A DNA stretch of 64,000 nt, taken from NCBI RefSeq assembly GCF_963169125.1, contig NC_084795.1:279134122-279198121 (forward strand). Direction: 5' to 3'. The notes under the pieces are model-generated. The model saw only the letters and a list, made by a program, of their open reading frames with translations, was not told where the DNA came from and did no database searches. This DNA is from Humulus lupulus (taxonomy: Eukaryota; Streptophyta; Magnoliopsida; Rosales; Cannabaceae). Below are positions 10,072 to 21,658 of the stretch, one piece after another. The position numbers and the translations under genes are program-made. Every line of letters begins with the position of its first letter. The stretch's first letter is position 1.

Positions 10072-13000
10072 TTAGAATAAATCCTTGCAAATTACATAAG
10101 CAAGTTCCGAAGGGATATCATCCCCCCTCCAACTACGATCAGCTATGGAACTAGTAGCCTTTGCTAAGAAATCGGCTACAGTGTTTGCAGATCGTTTTAC
10201 AAACAACAAAGAGACATTAGAAGACTTTAATTCCGACAGTAACACCCTACAAGTTTGAACAATACGACCAAAGTATGAAAACAGCTTCGCAGAGCTTCGA
10301 ACAGATTGAATTGCCACCCAGCAGTCAGATTCAACCACCACATTCCGTAATCCTTTACTCTGGACCCAGCTTAGAACTTCCTTTATTCCGAGAATTTCAG
10401 CGACCTCTGGGTCAGGCTTTCCGGCCAAGCAACGAGCCCGAGCCTCTACCAAACGCCCCTGGCAGTCCCTAACCACCCACGCCATACTAAAGCAGCCAGA
10501 TTGAGCAAACAGAGCAGCATCAGAGTTTATTTTCAACATATTTTCTGGAGGAGGAGACCACCTAATCGCACCATCATTCACATCTGCCAGAGTCAGAGAG
10601 AAATCAAAATTCTTGTCTTGGGCCACCTGCCATTGTGATAACACTGAAACAGACATCGCAACAACCTCTGGGACATCAACGCCCTTTTGATTCCATACAA
10701 GCGCATTGCGACTTCGCCAAATCGACCAACACAGCATAACAGCAGCCTTTCTTTGGTCCCCTTCATATCTATCAAACAAGTTAATCAGCCAAGCCGAGAA
10801 AGAACCCGAGGACTCCATATTAACATTCAACCCCAGATGCTTCCAACACTCCTGTGCGAAAGAACAAGACACCAATACATGGGTGATGGACTCTACCTCC
10901 GAGAGGCACATTGGGCAATTGTTATCAACAGGGACATGGCGAGTTTGAAGCTGGGACTTTGTTGGTAAACAGCTTGCCAAAGAAAAAATTTCACTTTAGG
11001 AGGTATTTTTAAATTCCATAGCTTTCTCCAGAGACCCGAATTTGCACCATCAACATCCCCTTCTGTACACATTTCCAAGCTCTTATACGCACTCTCCACA
11101 TTATACGCACCCAAATTATCCTTCTTCCAAAACCAAGAGTCCACTTCATCAACATCAATCGGTATAGAGATGATGAGAGAGAGATCTCTTTCGCCAAAAA
11201 TTCTACCCAGCAACTCCATATCCCACCGATTTTCTCCAGGCCGCAAGAGGTGAGCGACCTTCATCCCTATTAAACAGTCGGCCCTAGTATGAATATAAGG
11301 GTCATCCGACGGAAGCCAGGGGTCTTCGACAATACCCACTGTGGATCCAGCTCCCACACGAACCACTGCCCCCGATCTTACTAAGCTTTGGGCTTCAAGA
11401 ATCGATCTCCACACATAGCTAGGGCTGCTCCCAATAGATGCAGAGAGGAAATTTGTTTTGGGAAAATACCTGGCTTTGAATAAATGGGCTACTAAAGATT
11501 GGGGTTTAGTAAGAAATCTCCATGCTTGCTTTCCAAGAAGGGCCAAGTTGAAAGAGTATAGTGACCGAAATCCCAGCCCCCGAAAAATCTTCGGCTTACA
11601 CAACCTTGACCAACTGAACCAGTGAATGTCTTTTGTTTGTGACCCTTTTGACCTCCACCAAAACTTACCCATAGCCCTTTCAAGATTCCTACTAATCTCC
11701 AATGGTAATAGAAAAACACTCATGGCATAATTTGGTAGAGCCTGAGCCACCGTCTTCAAAAGTATTTCTTTCCCCGCTCTAGACAACAGCTTGTTCTCCC
11801 ACCCATGGATCCTCTGTTGAATACGGTCGTTAAGATACCCAAAAATTACTGATTTCTTCCTGCCAATTATATTTGGCAACCCCAAATACATACTATCATT
11901 ATCTGCTTCATGAATACCCAAATCACCACAAATCATATCCCTATCCCCTGGTGTAGTATTACAACTGAAGAAAACCGAAGACTTCTCGTAGTTAACTTGT
12001 TGTCCCGACGCCCGCTCAAATATACCAAGTAAGTCTAGCACATGGTAAGCTTCATCACCAGAAGCTCTACAGAAAATATAGCTATCATCTACGAAAAGCA
12101 TATGTGAAATTTTTGGTGCACCACGAGCCACTTGAATACCATGAATGAGTTGTCTCTGATTATAACTATCCAAGAGAGCAGAGAATCCCTCAGTACAAAT
12201 GATAAACAGATAAGGAGAGAGTGGATCCCCTTGACGAAGGCCCCGCTCAGGAGTGATGAAGCCAAACTCTCTACCTGCATGCGAAATCTGATACCTCACA
12301 GAAGTGACACAGGCCATGAAAAGATTCACCAATTTCTCTGCAAACCCCATTCTCTGTAAAACTGCCCTGAGATAACCCCATTCGACACGATCGTAGGCCT
12401 TTCTCATATCAAGCTTCAAAACCATATAACCCTTCTTCCCACCTGTCTTTCGTTTCATGTAGTGCATAATCTCATAAGCAATCATAATATTGTCAGAAAT
12501 CAACCGCCCAGGGATAAAAGCACTCTGTGCTTCAGAAATAACACAATCAATAACGAGCTTTAATCGATTAGCAAGTACCTTTGAAATAATCTTGTAAAGA
12601 ACGTTACATAAGGATATTGGTCGTAGATCTAACATTGACCGAGGGCTTTTCTTCTTTGGGATAAGGACAATAGAGGTGAATACCAACTCCTCCTGAAAAC
12701 TCTCAGACTCCCGAACTGCTTTTATCACATCATTCCCCACAATATTCCAGTACTTTTGATAGAAACCAGGGCTCATCCCATCCGGACCTGGGGACTTATC
12801 AGGATGCATCTGAAAGACAGCGGTCTTAACCTCCCCATCCTCTATAGGTACCTGTAACATATCATTCTGCGCCGGGGTGATCGAACTGGATATACAACTG
12901 ACTACTGGATCCCAATTGGCCACTGTAGATTTAAAAAGAGTTTGGAAGTAGGTGACCATAAGCTCCTGAAGGCCTCCATCCCAAACCACCGAATGCCCAT

Positions 13001-14126
13001 CCTCATTAACCAAAGTCTCAATATGATTATTGCGCTTTCTAGTGCGAGCGGAAGCATGGAAGTACTTAGAATTAAGATCACCTTCTCGTAACCACAGTTG
13101 TTTACTTCTTTGGCGCCAAAATACTTCTTTCTGAACAAGTATCTCGAACAAACCTTTCTGAGCTTCTTCAAACTTCTGAAGAGACTGGCTGTCCCGGCAC
13201 CCCTTGAGCGTTTTTATCACCCCGTGACACGCATCTATCCTGCGATGAAAATTGCCCGTGACATGCTTTCCCCAATCCGAGAGAGCCTTCGCACACAAAG
13301 AGAGTTTTTCATTAATCGGTCTCTCCCTATATACGCTCCAAGTATCCTCCACAATTTTAGCACACATTGGTTCTCTAAGCCAGGCGTTCTCAAATTTAAA
13401 AGATCGCAAGAGCACGGGCCGATGCTCTTTAGAAGGGATCAACAAAATGGGACAATGATCCGAGGTGGACCATTCCATGTTGACGAGTTGGCAAGTAGGG
13501 AAAAGAGAAAGCTATTGCTCATTAACCAAAGCACGATCGAGACGACATTCAATCCAATCCTTAGTATTTCTACCCCGTTCCCAGGTAAAAGGGTAGCCCA
13601 CCAACTCCATATCAATCAACTGGCACTCCTGAAGAACATCTTGAAAGCCTTGTAACAACCAAGAAGGATAAGGCCTACCCCCCTTTTTATCATCATGAGA
13701 AAGAGTATTATTCAGATCACCTATCACGCACCAAGAGGACGAATTAGAGCTTGCCAAAGTTCTCATTAAGTTCCACGTACCACTTCTCATAGCCCTATTA
13801 GGTTCACCATACAAACCAGTCAAACGAAACACACTCCCATTTCTCTGATGAACCTTCACATCAATATGGTTTTTACTATAAGAAGATAAAATAGCCTCTT
13901 CTTGATACCTCCATAAAAAAGCCAAACCACCACTCCTACCCTCACAATCCACCGTAATCATGCCTTCAAAGCCCAAATAAATCTTTAATTTTTCAACCAT
14001 ATTCTTCTTACACAAAGTCTCACATAAGAACACAAAATTGGGTTTCTTGCGGAGTACAATCTCCTTTAGGAATTGAACAGTCCACGGGGTCCCAAGCCTG
14101 CGGCAATTCCAACTGAGAATACTCAT
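10072..14126 (-). pseudogene. LINE ORF2: endonuclease, reverse transcriptase, zf-RVT, RNase H
   Basis: The order on the minus strand is as follows. An apurinic-type endonuclease starts MSILSWNCRRLG, with catalytic-type motifs LCET, GDLNNT and, after the break, SDHCP. The reverse transcriptase follows, with LRPISLCN, QSAFIPGR, LDMRKAYDRVEW, GLRQGDPLSPYLF and the catalytic FVDD at 12076-12094. Next is a zf-RVT region (KVKFFLWQA...CPMC), then RNase H (NSDAAL, VVESDCW, FVKRSANTVADFLA). TAG at 13512-13514 breaks the endonuclease. A frameshift near 10960-10980 separates the reverse transcriptase part from zf-RVT and RNase H. All domains can be seen, but the protein cannot be made as one chain. Confidence 0.88.
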
Positions 14127-14272
14127 AATTCTTGGCGGGTCCGCGAACCGGAACCCGCCATAAACAAGTTTTTTTACCCAGTTGGAGCACCAACTGTACG
14201 AACCACATTTTCCACCTCCTGAGTATCACGATCCTCACTATTCTCCAAAGAACCCAGCCCATTACCACCCTC

Positions 14273-15511
14273 CTATACACGAAATGGGCCTTGGCCCAAA
14301 AGCTCAATAACCCTTCTCTTCTTAGATTCAACAAAAACGGCAGCCGCATCACCTTTATTTGGAAAATTGGACAGCCCACCAAAATGATCATCTCCTTTAT
14401 TAGATATATGGGACAGCTCACCAACATGGTCAGAAGTGGCATGTTGACCCAATAAACTTCCTCTCATATTACTTCCCATATTAGCCACGTTACTTGCCAT
14501 AATCCCTTTTCCACGAATATTGCGTAATAATGAAGAACCATGATTTGAGGAGTCACGTAAATCATGCGAGTAAATGCCTCTGGAAGATTCGGTCGTGGGA
14601 ACTTGCGGTTGGGCTGTGTTTCCCGTGGCCGACGACGTAGCCGTATGCATAGTGGCCTGCGTCGGGGTCGCCATTGAAGCAGGTGACGGAGCTGGCTGCG
14701 CCTCCATCATCTCCGTTCTGAGCCATTTCGCACCGATAAGCTTTGTTTGTCGACGAAAAGGGGCACGCATCCAGTCCCCATAAGGTTGCGGAATATCCTC
14801 TTCAGCTGCCTCAAATCTCCGCGGACAAAAACGCTCCGAATGTCCCAGTAAACCACAGATAAAGCAAAATGTAGGAACATTCTCATATTTGAACGTAATC
14901 CAGAACCACTCCTCCTTATTCTGCATAATCTTCATTCGACGCGACAACGGTTTGGCCAGATCAATCCTAACCCGAATACGCATGTACTCCCTCTAAACAC
15001 CCATAAAATTCTTCGAACAAGAATCCAGAAAAGTTCCAATATGATCTCCCACTGCCTTCAACACCCGAGACGACATGAAACCCGTCTGAAGGTCATAAAC
15101 TTGAACCCACATATCGATAAAATCCAAGGGCACGCACCTTGGGTTCCCCTCTTGTTGCATACGATTTATAATCAAAGCCTTTCGATTAAACGACCAAGGG
15201 CTTCCTTCAATCACCCGTTTGATATCCAGTTCATGGTAGAACTGAAATAAGAACCGGTTTGTCTCCACCTCCTTGATGTATACCCCCTTCCCCGGATGCC
15301 AAAGTGAAGCAAGAGTCTGCTGCATCGCTACAAAATCCAAGGCTCCCGTTTGAATAAACCGACCAACCAGACACAACCGCCAATTATAGATGGGTTCACA
15401 GTCCACACGACCACCGTCTTCCCCACCGATGGTATTCACATCGAGTCCCCCTGCATCTTCCGCCGCCAGATTAAGATCAAACATCGGTCTTTGGTTCCGA
15501 CTCGAGGCCAT
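14273..15511 (-). pseudogene. LINE ORF1, zinc-knuckle nucleic-acid-binding protein, one internal stop
   Basis: ORF1 of the LINE encodes the RNA-binding chaperone of the RNP. I chose the ATG at 15511 because the product then begins MASSRNQRPMFDLNL; the open frame reaches back to 15547. A DUF4283-like region (RLCLVGRFIQTGA, WSFNRKALIINRM) is followed by a CCHC knuckle, CFICGLLGHSERFC, near 14865-14825. The C-terminal part is polar and low in complexity. A TAG at 14993-14995 interrupts an otherwise continuous frame at a position normally coding. ORF2 starts about 150 nt downstream. Confidence 0.82.
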
Positions 15512-15978
15512 CGTAAATGAAAACAAAAGGCAAATCAACGTTGACAATGGGTGAACAAGACAAAGACAATAAGACGACTAACCATGACACAGAGTCAAGA
15601 CACCATTGAGCAATTTGCCCCCTTCTTTTTGACATATGCTAAAAGTTTAGCCAAATTAGACACATAATTCAATTTTTTTTTATTATCTAATTAATATTGA
15701 ATTTTATTAAAAAAAAATTAAATTGATTTAAAAATAAATAAAACAATTAAAATATATAAAAAATAAAACTAAAACTAAAACAAAATTAAAATTAAACCTA
15801 ACTCCTCTCTTCCCTTCCATTCCCTTCCCTAAACCCTAAATCTCCAATATCATCATCATCATCTTCTTCTTCTTCTGTTGACTGGGTGACAAAGATGTAA
15901 TAAATATAAAACAAAAAACACATGTATACTAATAACAACAGAAAAGATAGTCTCATTGATGAAAACTGATCTTCAAAC

Positions 15979-16123
15979 CTTTCTGTTTTGTGGTATATTG
16001 GCCTTCTGTTTTGCTATTGCAACAGCCCTAGAGAGACCTCCTATTGCATCGACTAAAACCTCGTGATGCTGCATCTTTACCCGTCCAAACTCTTCCTTGT
16101 GCAACCTCTTCCATTTTATCTTC
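15979..16123 (-). pseudogene. Isolated SppA-type peptidase exon, frameshifted copy
   Basis: The minus strand carries splice acceptor CTTGTAG then an exon encoding KMEEVAQGRVWTGKDAASRG. This matches the C-terminal half of plant chloroplast SPPA (protease IV, peptidase S49). The donor AAG|GT lies at 15979. The exon is 145 nt; the paralogue at 31945-32088 is 144 nt. The extra base (CTAAAACCTC versus CTAAACCTC) shifts the frame and destroys the second half. No other SPPA exons were recognised in the flanks, so this is a captured single exon. Confidence 0.8.
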
Positions 16124-17638
16124 CTACAAGTATGTTATTTACAGATATTAATGACATCAAATACACAAAATCAGATCAGAGAGTTGGTACAAAATGTGAA
16201 TGGGAATATGGGATGAGTTCACAGGCGGAAGGAGGGTTGGTCACAGAAGATGCTTGGCTTTAAAGCCCTGACCACGAGGAAGCTAATGGTGGTGACAGTG
16301 TAACCCATGACGGGTTGAGGTGGTCAGATAGAAGCAAACAGCCTTGGAGTCCATGGATTCTAGTGAGCTGGTTTCGTCGCCACGCACGATATCATACAAC
16401 TCAAGTCGAGCCTCCAAACTTCCGAGGTGGCCATGCGACGGTGAGAGGTGGAGGCTGGTGGAGCGCGTATTGCCAGGGGATCTCGCATGCTGGAGCTGCC
16501 ATGGATGGCAGTGGAGAAGGAGAGGTAGACAAGAGAGAAGGAGAGAGAGGGTCGGACAGGAGAGAGAAAGAGAAGGAAAATAAAGTTAGGGTTTCCTTTT
16601 TAATATCAGATTGTTAGCAGATTTAATTTTTGTTTTACTTTTTTACATAAAAAAGTAATAGTTTTATTCTAAATTAAATTGAATTTATTTTTATTTGGAA
16701 ATCTATTTAATTCATTAATTAATAAAACTCGAGGGTATTTTGGTCATATTTAAAAATTATTTGACCAAAATTAGGCTCAGGGTATCATTTTGATCCGTTT
16801 TGCAAAACACATGGTCCGATTTGTCATTTAACAAAACATAGGGGCCAATCGAGTATTCAGGCAAAACACATGAGCCAAATTAGTATTTTCCCTTAATTTA
16901 TTAATGTCAATAAATATAAACACTACAGTTGTTTGGTAGTTACAAATAGTATAATTGAAGATAAAGATAACATTTAGACCATATCCAATGCAAGATGTAA
17001 ATTTTGTGTCAAATTTGGCACACAAAATGAGTAAATACTATATTTGACTCAATAATTATAATTGTGCTCCAATATACGATATTTATAATTGTGCTCTTAT
17101 ATGACTACATCATTTATGACTTTTGATAGTTGTGTAGTGTTTGCATAACTTTGATACTTGTGACTGTGTAGGGGGAAAGAATAATTTTTTTTTTTTTTAA
17201 TAAAGAGTAATGATTGAGACATACTCACTTTGCACTAGCTAATCTCAACTAACAATTAAAATTGATGTGATCCCCATTTAAAAATATCCATTGTTAAAAC
17301 TTAACATGTGAGTAAAAATTGTGTACAATTTAAGTGTGTGTCTCCCATTACTCATTTATAAATCAAATATATATTAGATGAGCTCGTAAGGTTAAAAAAT
17401 AAAAAGAATATATAACTTGAAAATTAAGGAAATGTACCATTATTAAATAAGTCTGTTATCAGGCAACCAACAAACCAAACAAACCATACATATCCCATCT
17501 CATGCACACCACTTTATTATGATCTGGGCTTATTATTTAAATACTGAATTAAGCAAAAGCAGAAACGACAACAAGGAGTACATATATAATTAAAGCACAC
17601 ATGCATTAATTAATAAGATCATATGTATATGTATATGA
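16124..17638. other. Intergenic between SppA exon and vWA gene 1, with a gene-start-like relic
   Basis: On the minus strand at about 16610-16400, a pyrimidine-rich leader precedes an ATG at 16503 that opens only a short frame (start MAAPACEIPWQY). It stops after about 33 codons in both A and B copies, and I do not recognise it. It could be the 5' end of a captured gene. From 16640 to 17638 the sequence is AT-rich. It includes the phrase ACATGGTCCGATTTGTC and the 3' flank of the vWA gene, and has no other coding signal. Confidence 0.45.
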
Positions 17639-19481
17639 TCAACGAGCTTTGTTGATTATTTTGTCAATGGCTTGAAGGGACTGAATGGCAGACTGAATAT
17701 AGTAGCTAAGAGCTCCAGCGATGGTACCAAGGGGATCTGCAGCGAGTTCTTTGAGCATATCTTGGTCCGAAGTGGGCAATGGCTTGGATGGGTCCTCATC
17801 AAATGCCTTGGCTTGGTCAAGGTATGCATCCATACGTGGTGTAGCAAATAAACGCAGCTTCTCCACATCTCCTCTTGTGGCGAAACGTTGGCGATCATGA
17901 GATGTCTCAGAAGAGAGTGCAAAAGGACGCCCTTTGTTTTCATACATCTGTTGTGATTTCATCAACCTCTGCAGCTGTTGCAACTCAATTTTCAGCATCT
18001 CAATCAATGGATTATCAGGGGTTTTCTCATCATTAAGCATGCTTTGGGCATTGAGGATCTTGTCTCGAGCCTCCTCAAGCCTCTTCTGGTCAGCCATGGA
18101 TCTTGCTTCTTTTATCATCATTGCAGTTTGAAGACGGTTCTCCTCTACCAACACCTCCTCCTTCTCCTCCGTATTTGCCCCCGTGCGACGTACGTTAGCA
18201 TACAGTGTATTTGCGAAAAAGGGTTTCCCTCCATTGCTATATAATTATAATGAAACATTGATGATGATGATCTTTACAAAATTAAGCATTAATTTATTAG
18301 CTATACGTACCTGTAAGTATAATCGATCTGTATAATATCTGCCCCTGGGCCTGCTCGCTTGCCAACAGAAGGAAGAACAAGATCTACCATGACCTTACGT
18401 ATCTCTTTGTCATAAAGATCACCAAATGAAATGGTTACAGAGCCAGCTTCATTGCCCTTAGATTGAGGGTAGGCTCCAGCACGCACATTCTCAATGGTTG
18501 ATTCGGTTTCGACTTGTGTGACAGTTAGCTCTAAGTCTTGAACAACCACAGTCAGAAGCCCAGCCAAACACCCGGCAAATGCAATGCTCAAGTTGTCTTG
18601 GTTTTGGACATCTGAGTATGTTCCTCCTTTGCTCTTGTGTGCAATGGCATTGAGCACCTAGAGAGAAAGGGATATATAAGAGAGAGAGAGAGAGAGAGAA
18701 AGAGAAGTAGTGAATAGCTATGAAACATGCATGTGCGTACGTACATACCGTTGGATCATGTTTTGTGCCGAAACCAAATGTGAAGACGGGCACAATATTG
18801 CCGATGTCAACTTGGGCCGCATCACCACCAGCATTTTGTTCACCGTCAGACATAAGTATGATAGCAGCCACACGACCGCTGCTGAGAGTGCGGCCATTGA
18901 TGACTTTCAAGCCAGTTTCAAGGCCAGCAGTGATGTTGGTGCCACCGCTGGCCTTTAAACCAGTGACTAGATTCTCAATATCAGATTGAGCACTCTCAGT
19001 AATCTGACGCAGTGGACACAACCTCTTCGAATTAGCCTCGAATGTCACAACTGACAGACGATCAATTGGGCTGAGTTTCTTGATGACGAATTGCATGGCA
19101 ATCTTCATCTTTTCTAACTTCTCACCCGCCATACTCCCACTCACATCCAAAACCGTCACAAGATCAACTCCAGGTCTATCATTTCCGAGTCCTGACCCTG
19201 TCAGCTCCAACATCACCTTGAATTTCGTTTCTTCTAGTGGCGCCTCTGTCTTGTTGATGATTGACAACTTTGTTTTGCCTGCTACAAATGAACTCCTGTA
19301 TCTTTCCTCTGCCACATGCATCGACCCAAATTCAAATATGATCCAAAAAAAAAAAAAACACAATTAATATTAGTTGTGAAATATAATATTCAGATATTAA
19401 TTTATGGAAAAATAATGTCAAACACAAACCTGATACATCTTGGGTAGTTGCAACAATCGGCTGATCATCGTTGAAGCTCAT
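17639..19481 (-). CDS. vWA domain protein, WAV3-like without RING (tandem copy 1)
   Basis: Four coding exons: 19481-19430, 19308-18749, 18657-18311 and 18236-17639 (52+560+347+598 = 1557 nt, 518 aa), with GT/AG introns and matching phases. A vWA domain starts near residue 65, with MIDAS motif DVSGS at 72-76 and LMSDGEQNAGG later. Then comes a Vwaint-like beta region (about 205-320) and a charged helical tail (about 330-518) ending INKAR. Plant WAV3/EDA40 relatives carry a RING-H2 finger before the vWA domain and act as E3 ligases. Here only 17 residues precede exon 2 and no Cys/His cluster is seen, so ligase activity is not implied. vWA domains usually bind protein ligands through a metal ion. 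The start is the first in-frame ATG; an upstream leader exon is likely. No disabling lesion was seen. Function is unknown. Confidence 0.87.
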
Positions 19482-19880
19482 TTTGCCAAAAATACTGGCT
19501 AATCCAAATATTCATGCACGAAAAAAGATACAACACTGGTCATATACATGCACGTACGTGTGCTTATTATTTTATACCAGTAATTACAAATTAATTTGTT
19601 TAACAATTAAACATACAAAATCTTTATACTTCGCCAAACCATGCACATGACATGACTACATCATGTTCTTTATAGTAATAAGCATGCATGCATGCACATA
19701 TAAATATAAATATATAGAATATTATCTTAACACTATTGCATTTATTATATATAATAAATGTAACAAAGCCATGCATAATAATATTGAAGCCTTACATATT
19801 GGGTGGTGTTCTGTGGATGAAGCCTTCACTATATCTCCTTCTTTCTTCTGCTTCTGACAAAAGAATAAAGGTTGTGTTTG
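19482..19880 (-). other. Likely 5' UTR with intron of vWA gene 1
   Basis: Minus-strand sequence downstream of the TATA box has a good donor AATAT|GTAAG (exon end 19796). A plausible acceptor GGATTAG (19500-19499) lies 17 nt before the start codon. This suggests a leader exon of about 19797-19880 and an intron of about 300 nt. The frame from the leader could be open into the ATG exon, so a longer N-terminus is possible, but no ATG was seen in it. The same arrangement occurs in copy B. Confidence 0.5.
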
Positions 19881-19906
19881 ATTTATTATGAACTAAGACA
19901 ATTCTA

Positions 19907-19913
19907 TTATATA
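19907..19913 (-). promoter_or_regulatory. TATA box of vWA gene 1
   Basis: TATATAA is read on the minus strand and lies about 30 nt before the inferred transcript start near 19880. The sequence and spacing are conserved in the paralogue (35848-35854). Direct TTAACC/GGTTAA and TAACTTAACC-like motifs upstream (19925-20000) are shared by copies A, B and C. Confidence 0.6.
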
Positions 19914-20205
19914 GAAGAGCCACATACACTTACTCTTAGTTCACATAACTTAACCATAGGTTAATCTATACTTTAGCTCTAGTTAAATTAAAAGTTAACT
20001 GAGTTGAGTGATAAATTCCAGCACACAAAAGTTAATAGATAAAAGAAAATGGATAAATGGATAAGTATGCTTTGCTGTCGTTATTGTTAATTCCTTCCTT
20101 GACTACTTACTTTTTAATTATGTACGTATGAAGAAACAACTTTAGATTGATTTTTTTTTTATATATATACCTTTTAATTTTTTTTTTATATTTTATAATT
20201 CAAAA

Positions 20206-20514
20206 TTTTGGAACTATAAATAATCAAAGTGTAACTCACATATCTTAAACCTCAAACCGCATAGCCCTAAAAAAAATGCGGTGTGGTGCGTGGACAGTTT
20301 ATTCTTATAGTAAAATATTTTAACAATTAAATATTATAATTAATAAAGATTCATTATAAAACTCATATACAACTAAAGAGTGTTTAATAAAATAATAAAT
20401 ATACACCAAACTAATAAGCTTTTAGCAAAATAATAAAAATACAACAAACTAATAATAAAGAAAAAAATGTAACATATAAGTAAAGATTTTAATTAAGGAG
20501 GAATATATTTAGGT
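20206..20514. repeat. Uninterrupted copy of the Sirevirus target site joined to a partial hAT element
   Basis: TTTTGGAACTATAAATAATC at 20206-20225 is the intact version of the site split by the copia element in segment B. After about 40 nt the sequence jumps into the interior of the hAT element (AACCTCAAACCGCATAG...GGAGGAATATATTTAGG). This block closely repeats 21080-21326. At 20515 it is joined directly to copia sequence. It therefore looks like a piece of one repeat unit fused to part of another. Confidence 0.7.
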
Positions 20515-20815
20515 TCCAACCGGATGCCCTCCTCTAATTCAATTGTTGTGTTTCAAGAATTGACATTCTTTCTGTTCAAGATTGGTTTTGGTGCACATAT
20601 ATATCTTCCTTCCTTTGGACTAGGTTTTCCGAACCACGTAAAAAACTTTGTGTCACGTTACTTTTAGTTTATTTACTTTCTATTCGTATATTATGATTCA
20701 TCTTCAATCTGTCTTGATTCATCAGAATATCTATCTGATCAAATAATTGTTTAAATTCCGCATTAATTAAATTGTTTGTTAAATTGAGTTGGTAATCTTA
20801 AAATAAAGAATCTCA
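20515..20815 (+). mobile_element. Deleted remnant of the Sirevirus-like copia element (3' end)
   Basis: 20515-20615 matches the env-like region of the full element (from 49184: TCCAACTGGATGCCCTC). 20617-20815 matches the end of its 3' LTR (from about 50893 to 51100, GGACTAGGTTTTCC through to the terminal TCTCA). About 1.6 kb is missing between them, and everything 5' is absent. The remnant is followed by AGAACTATAAATAATC, the same flank as in B, so it derives from the same insertion event. Confidence 0.82.
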
Positions 20816-20976
20816 AGAACTATAAATAATCAAAGGTGTAATTCACAAATCTTAAAGTAAATACTCAATCCAACACAACACTTTTCTCATTTCCATAAAA
20901 AAAATTATACTTAAAAATAGCTTTATCTTCTTAAATGTACGTACATAGACCTCAACTAGCTAATATGTCTTGCTAG

Positions 20977-21657
20977 TAGGGGTGTTTGTTGTGCGGGCAT
21001 TGCAGTTTTTTGCCAATTTATTAGATTGCACCGCATATGCAATTTGAGCAATTTTCCAAACTGCAACCTGCACCGCATAAACCTAAAAAATGCAGTGTGG
21101 TGTGGACGGTTTATACCTATCGCCAAATATTTTAACAATTAAACATTATAATTAATAAAGATTAATTATAAAGCTCATATATAAGTAAAGAGTGTTTTAC
21201 AAAATAATAAATATACAACAAACTAATAAACTTATAGCAAAATAATAAAAATACAACAAACTAATAACAAAGGAAAGAATGTGATATATAAGTAAAGATT
21301 TTAATTAAGGAGGAATATATTTAGGTTGAAGTAGAATATGTGTTAGCAACTTATGAAACATATAATATTCTGTATATTATGATTTTTCTAGATATTGTGT
21401 ATATTATACTATATAAATATATATATATGTATTAAGTTTAAATGTAGTAAAATTGAAAAAAATGTATAAAAAATAATATATATAACGATGTTGTGTGGTT
21501 TGAAACATATTTATAAAATTCAAAATCGCAAACCGCACCGCACAACGCGGTTTGCCAGAAATGCAAACTGCAACCACACTTTGAAGGGTTTCAAACCGCA
21601 AATTGTGGTGCGGTGTGAACGGTTTGAAAGGTGTTGTCGGTTTGATGAACACCCTTA
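20977..21657. mobile_element. Non-autonomous hAT-like element, copy A
   Basis: The left end TAGGGGTGTTTG and the inverted right end (plus ...GAACACCCTTA, minus TAAGGGTGTTC) are hAT-type terminal inverted repeats. The 8-bp TSD CTTGCTAG is at 20969-20976 on the left. On the right it is at 28581-28588, displaced by copia-1, which inserted at the element edge. The interior is about 680 bp with many GCGGT/ACCGC motifs and no transposase coding. Copy B is 51214-51899. Confidence 0.85.
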
Positions 21658-21658
21658 C

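Larger units (their letters stand above)
10031..15620 (-). mobile_element. L1-type LINE with RNase H, near full length but dead
   Basis: On the minus strand the order is ORF1 (nucleic-acid-binding, DUF4283 and zinc knuckle), ORF2 (endonuclease, reverse transcriptase, zf-RVT, RNase H), then a 21-nt poly-A tail seen as T at 10031-10051. This is the layout of plant L1-like LINEs that carry a cellular-type RNase H. The 5' limit (about 15620) is approximate. No clean TSD was found; GCCCCC near 10010 and near 15618 is too weak. ORF1 has one nonsense codon, and ORF2 has one nonsense codon and one frameshift. Confidence 0.85.

Noticed and set aside
10003..15635. LINE target site duplication GCCCCC(A)TT
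   Set aside because: Match is about eight bases with an indel in low-complexity context; not reliable.
16315..16617. 100-codon open frame on plus, repeated at 32274-32579
   Set aside because: Open in both copies only because the copies are nearly identical; the tail is Glu/Arg repeats from a GA tract, and the pyrimidine-rich leader suggests the minus strand if anything.
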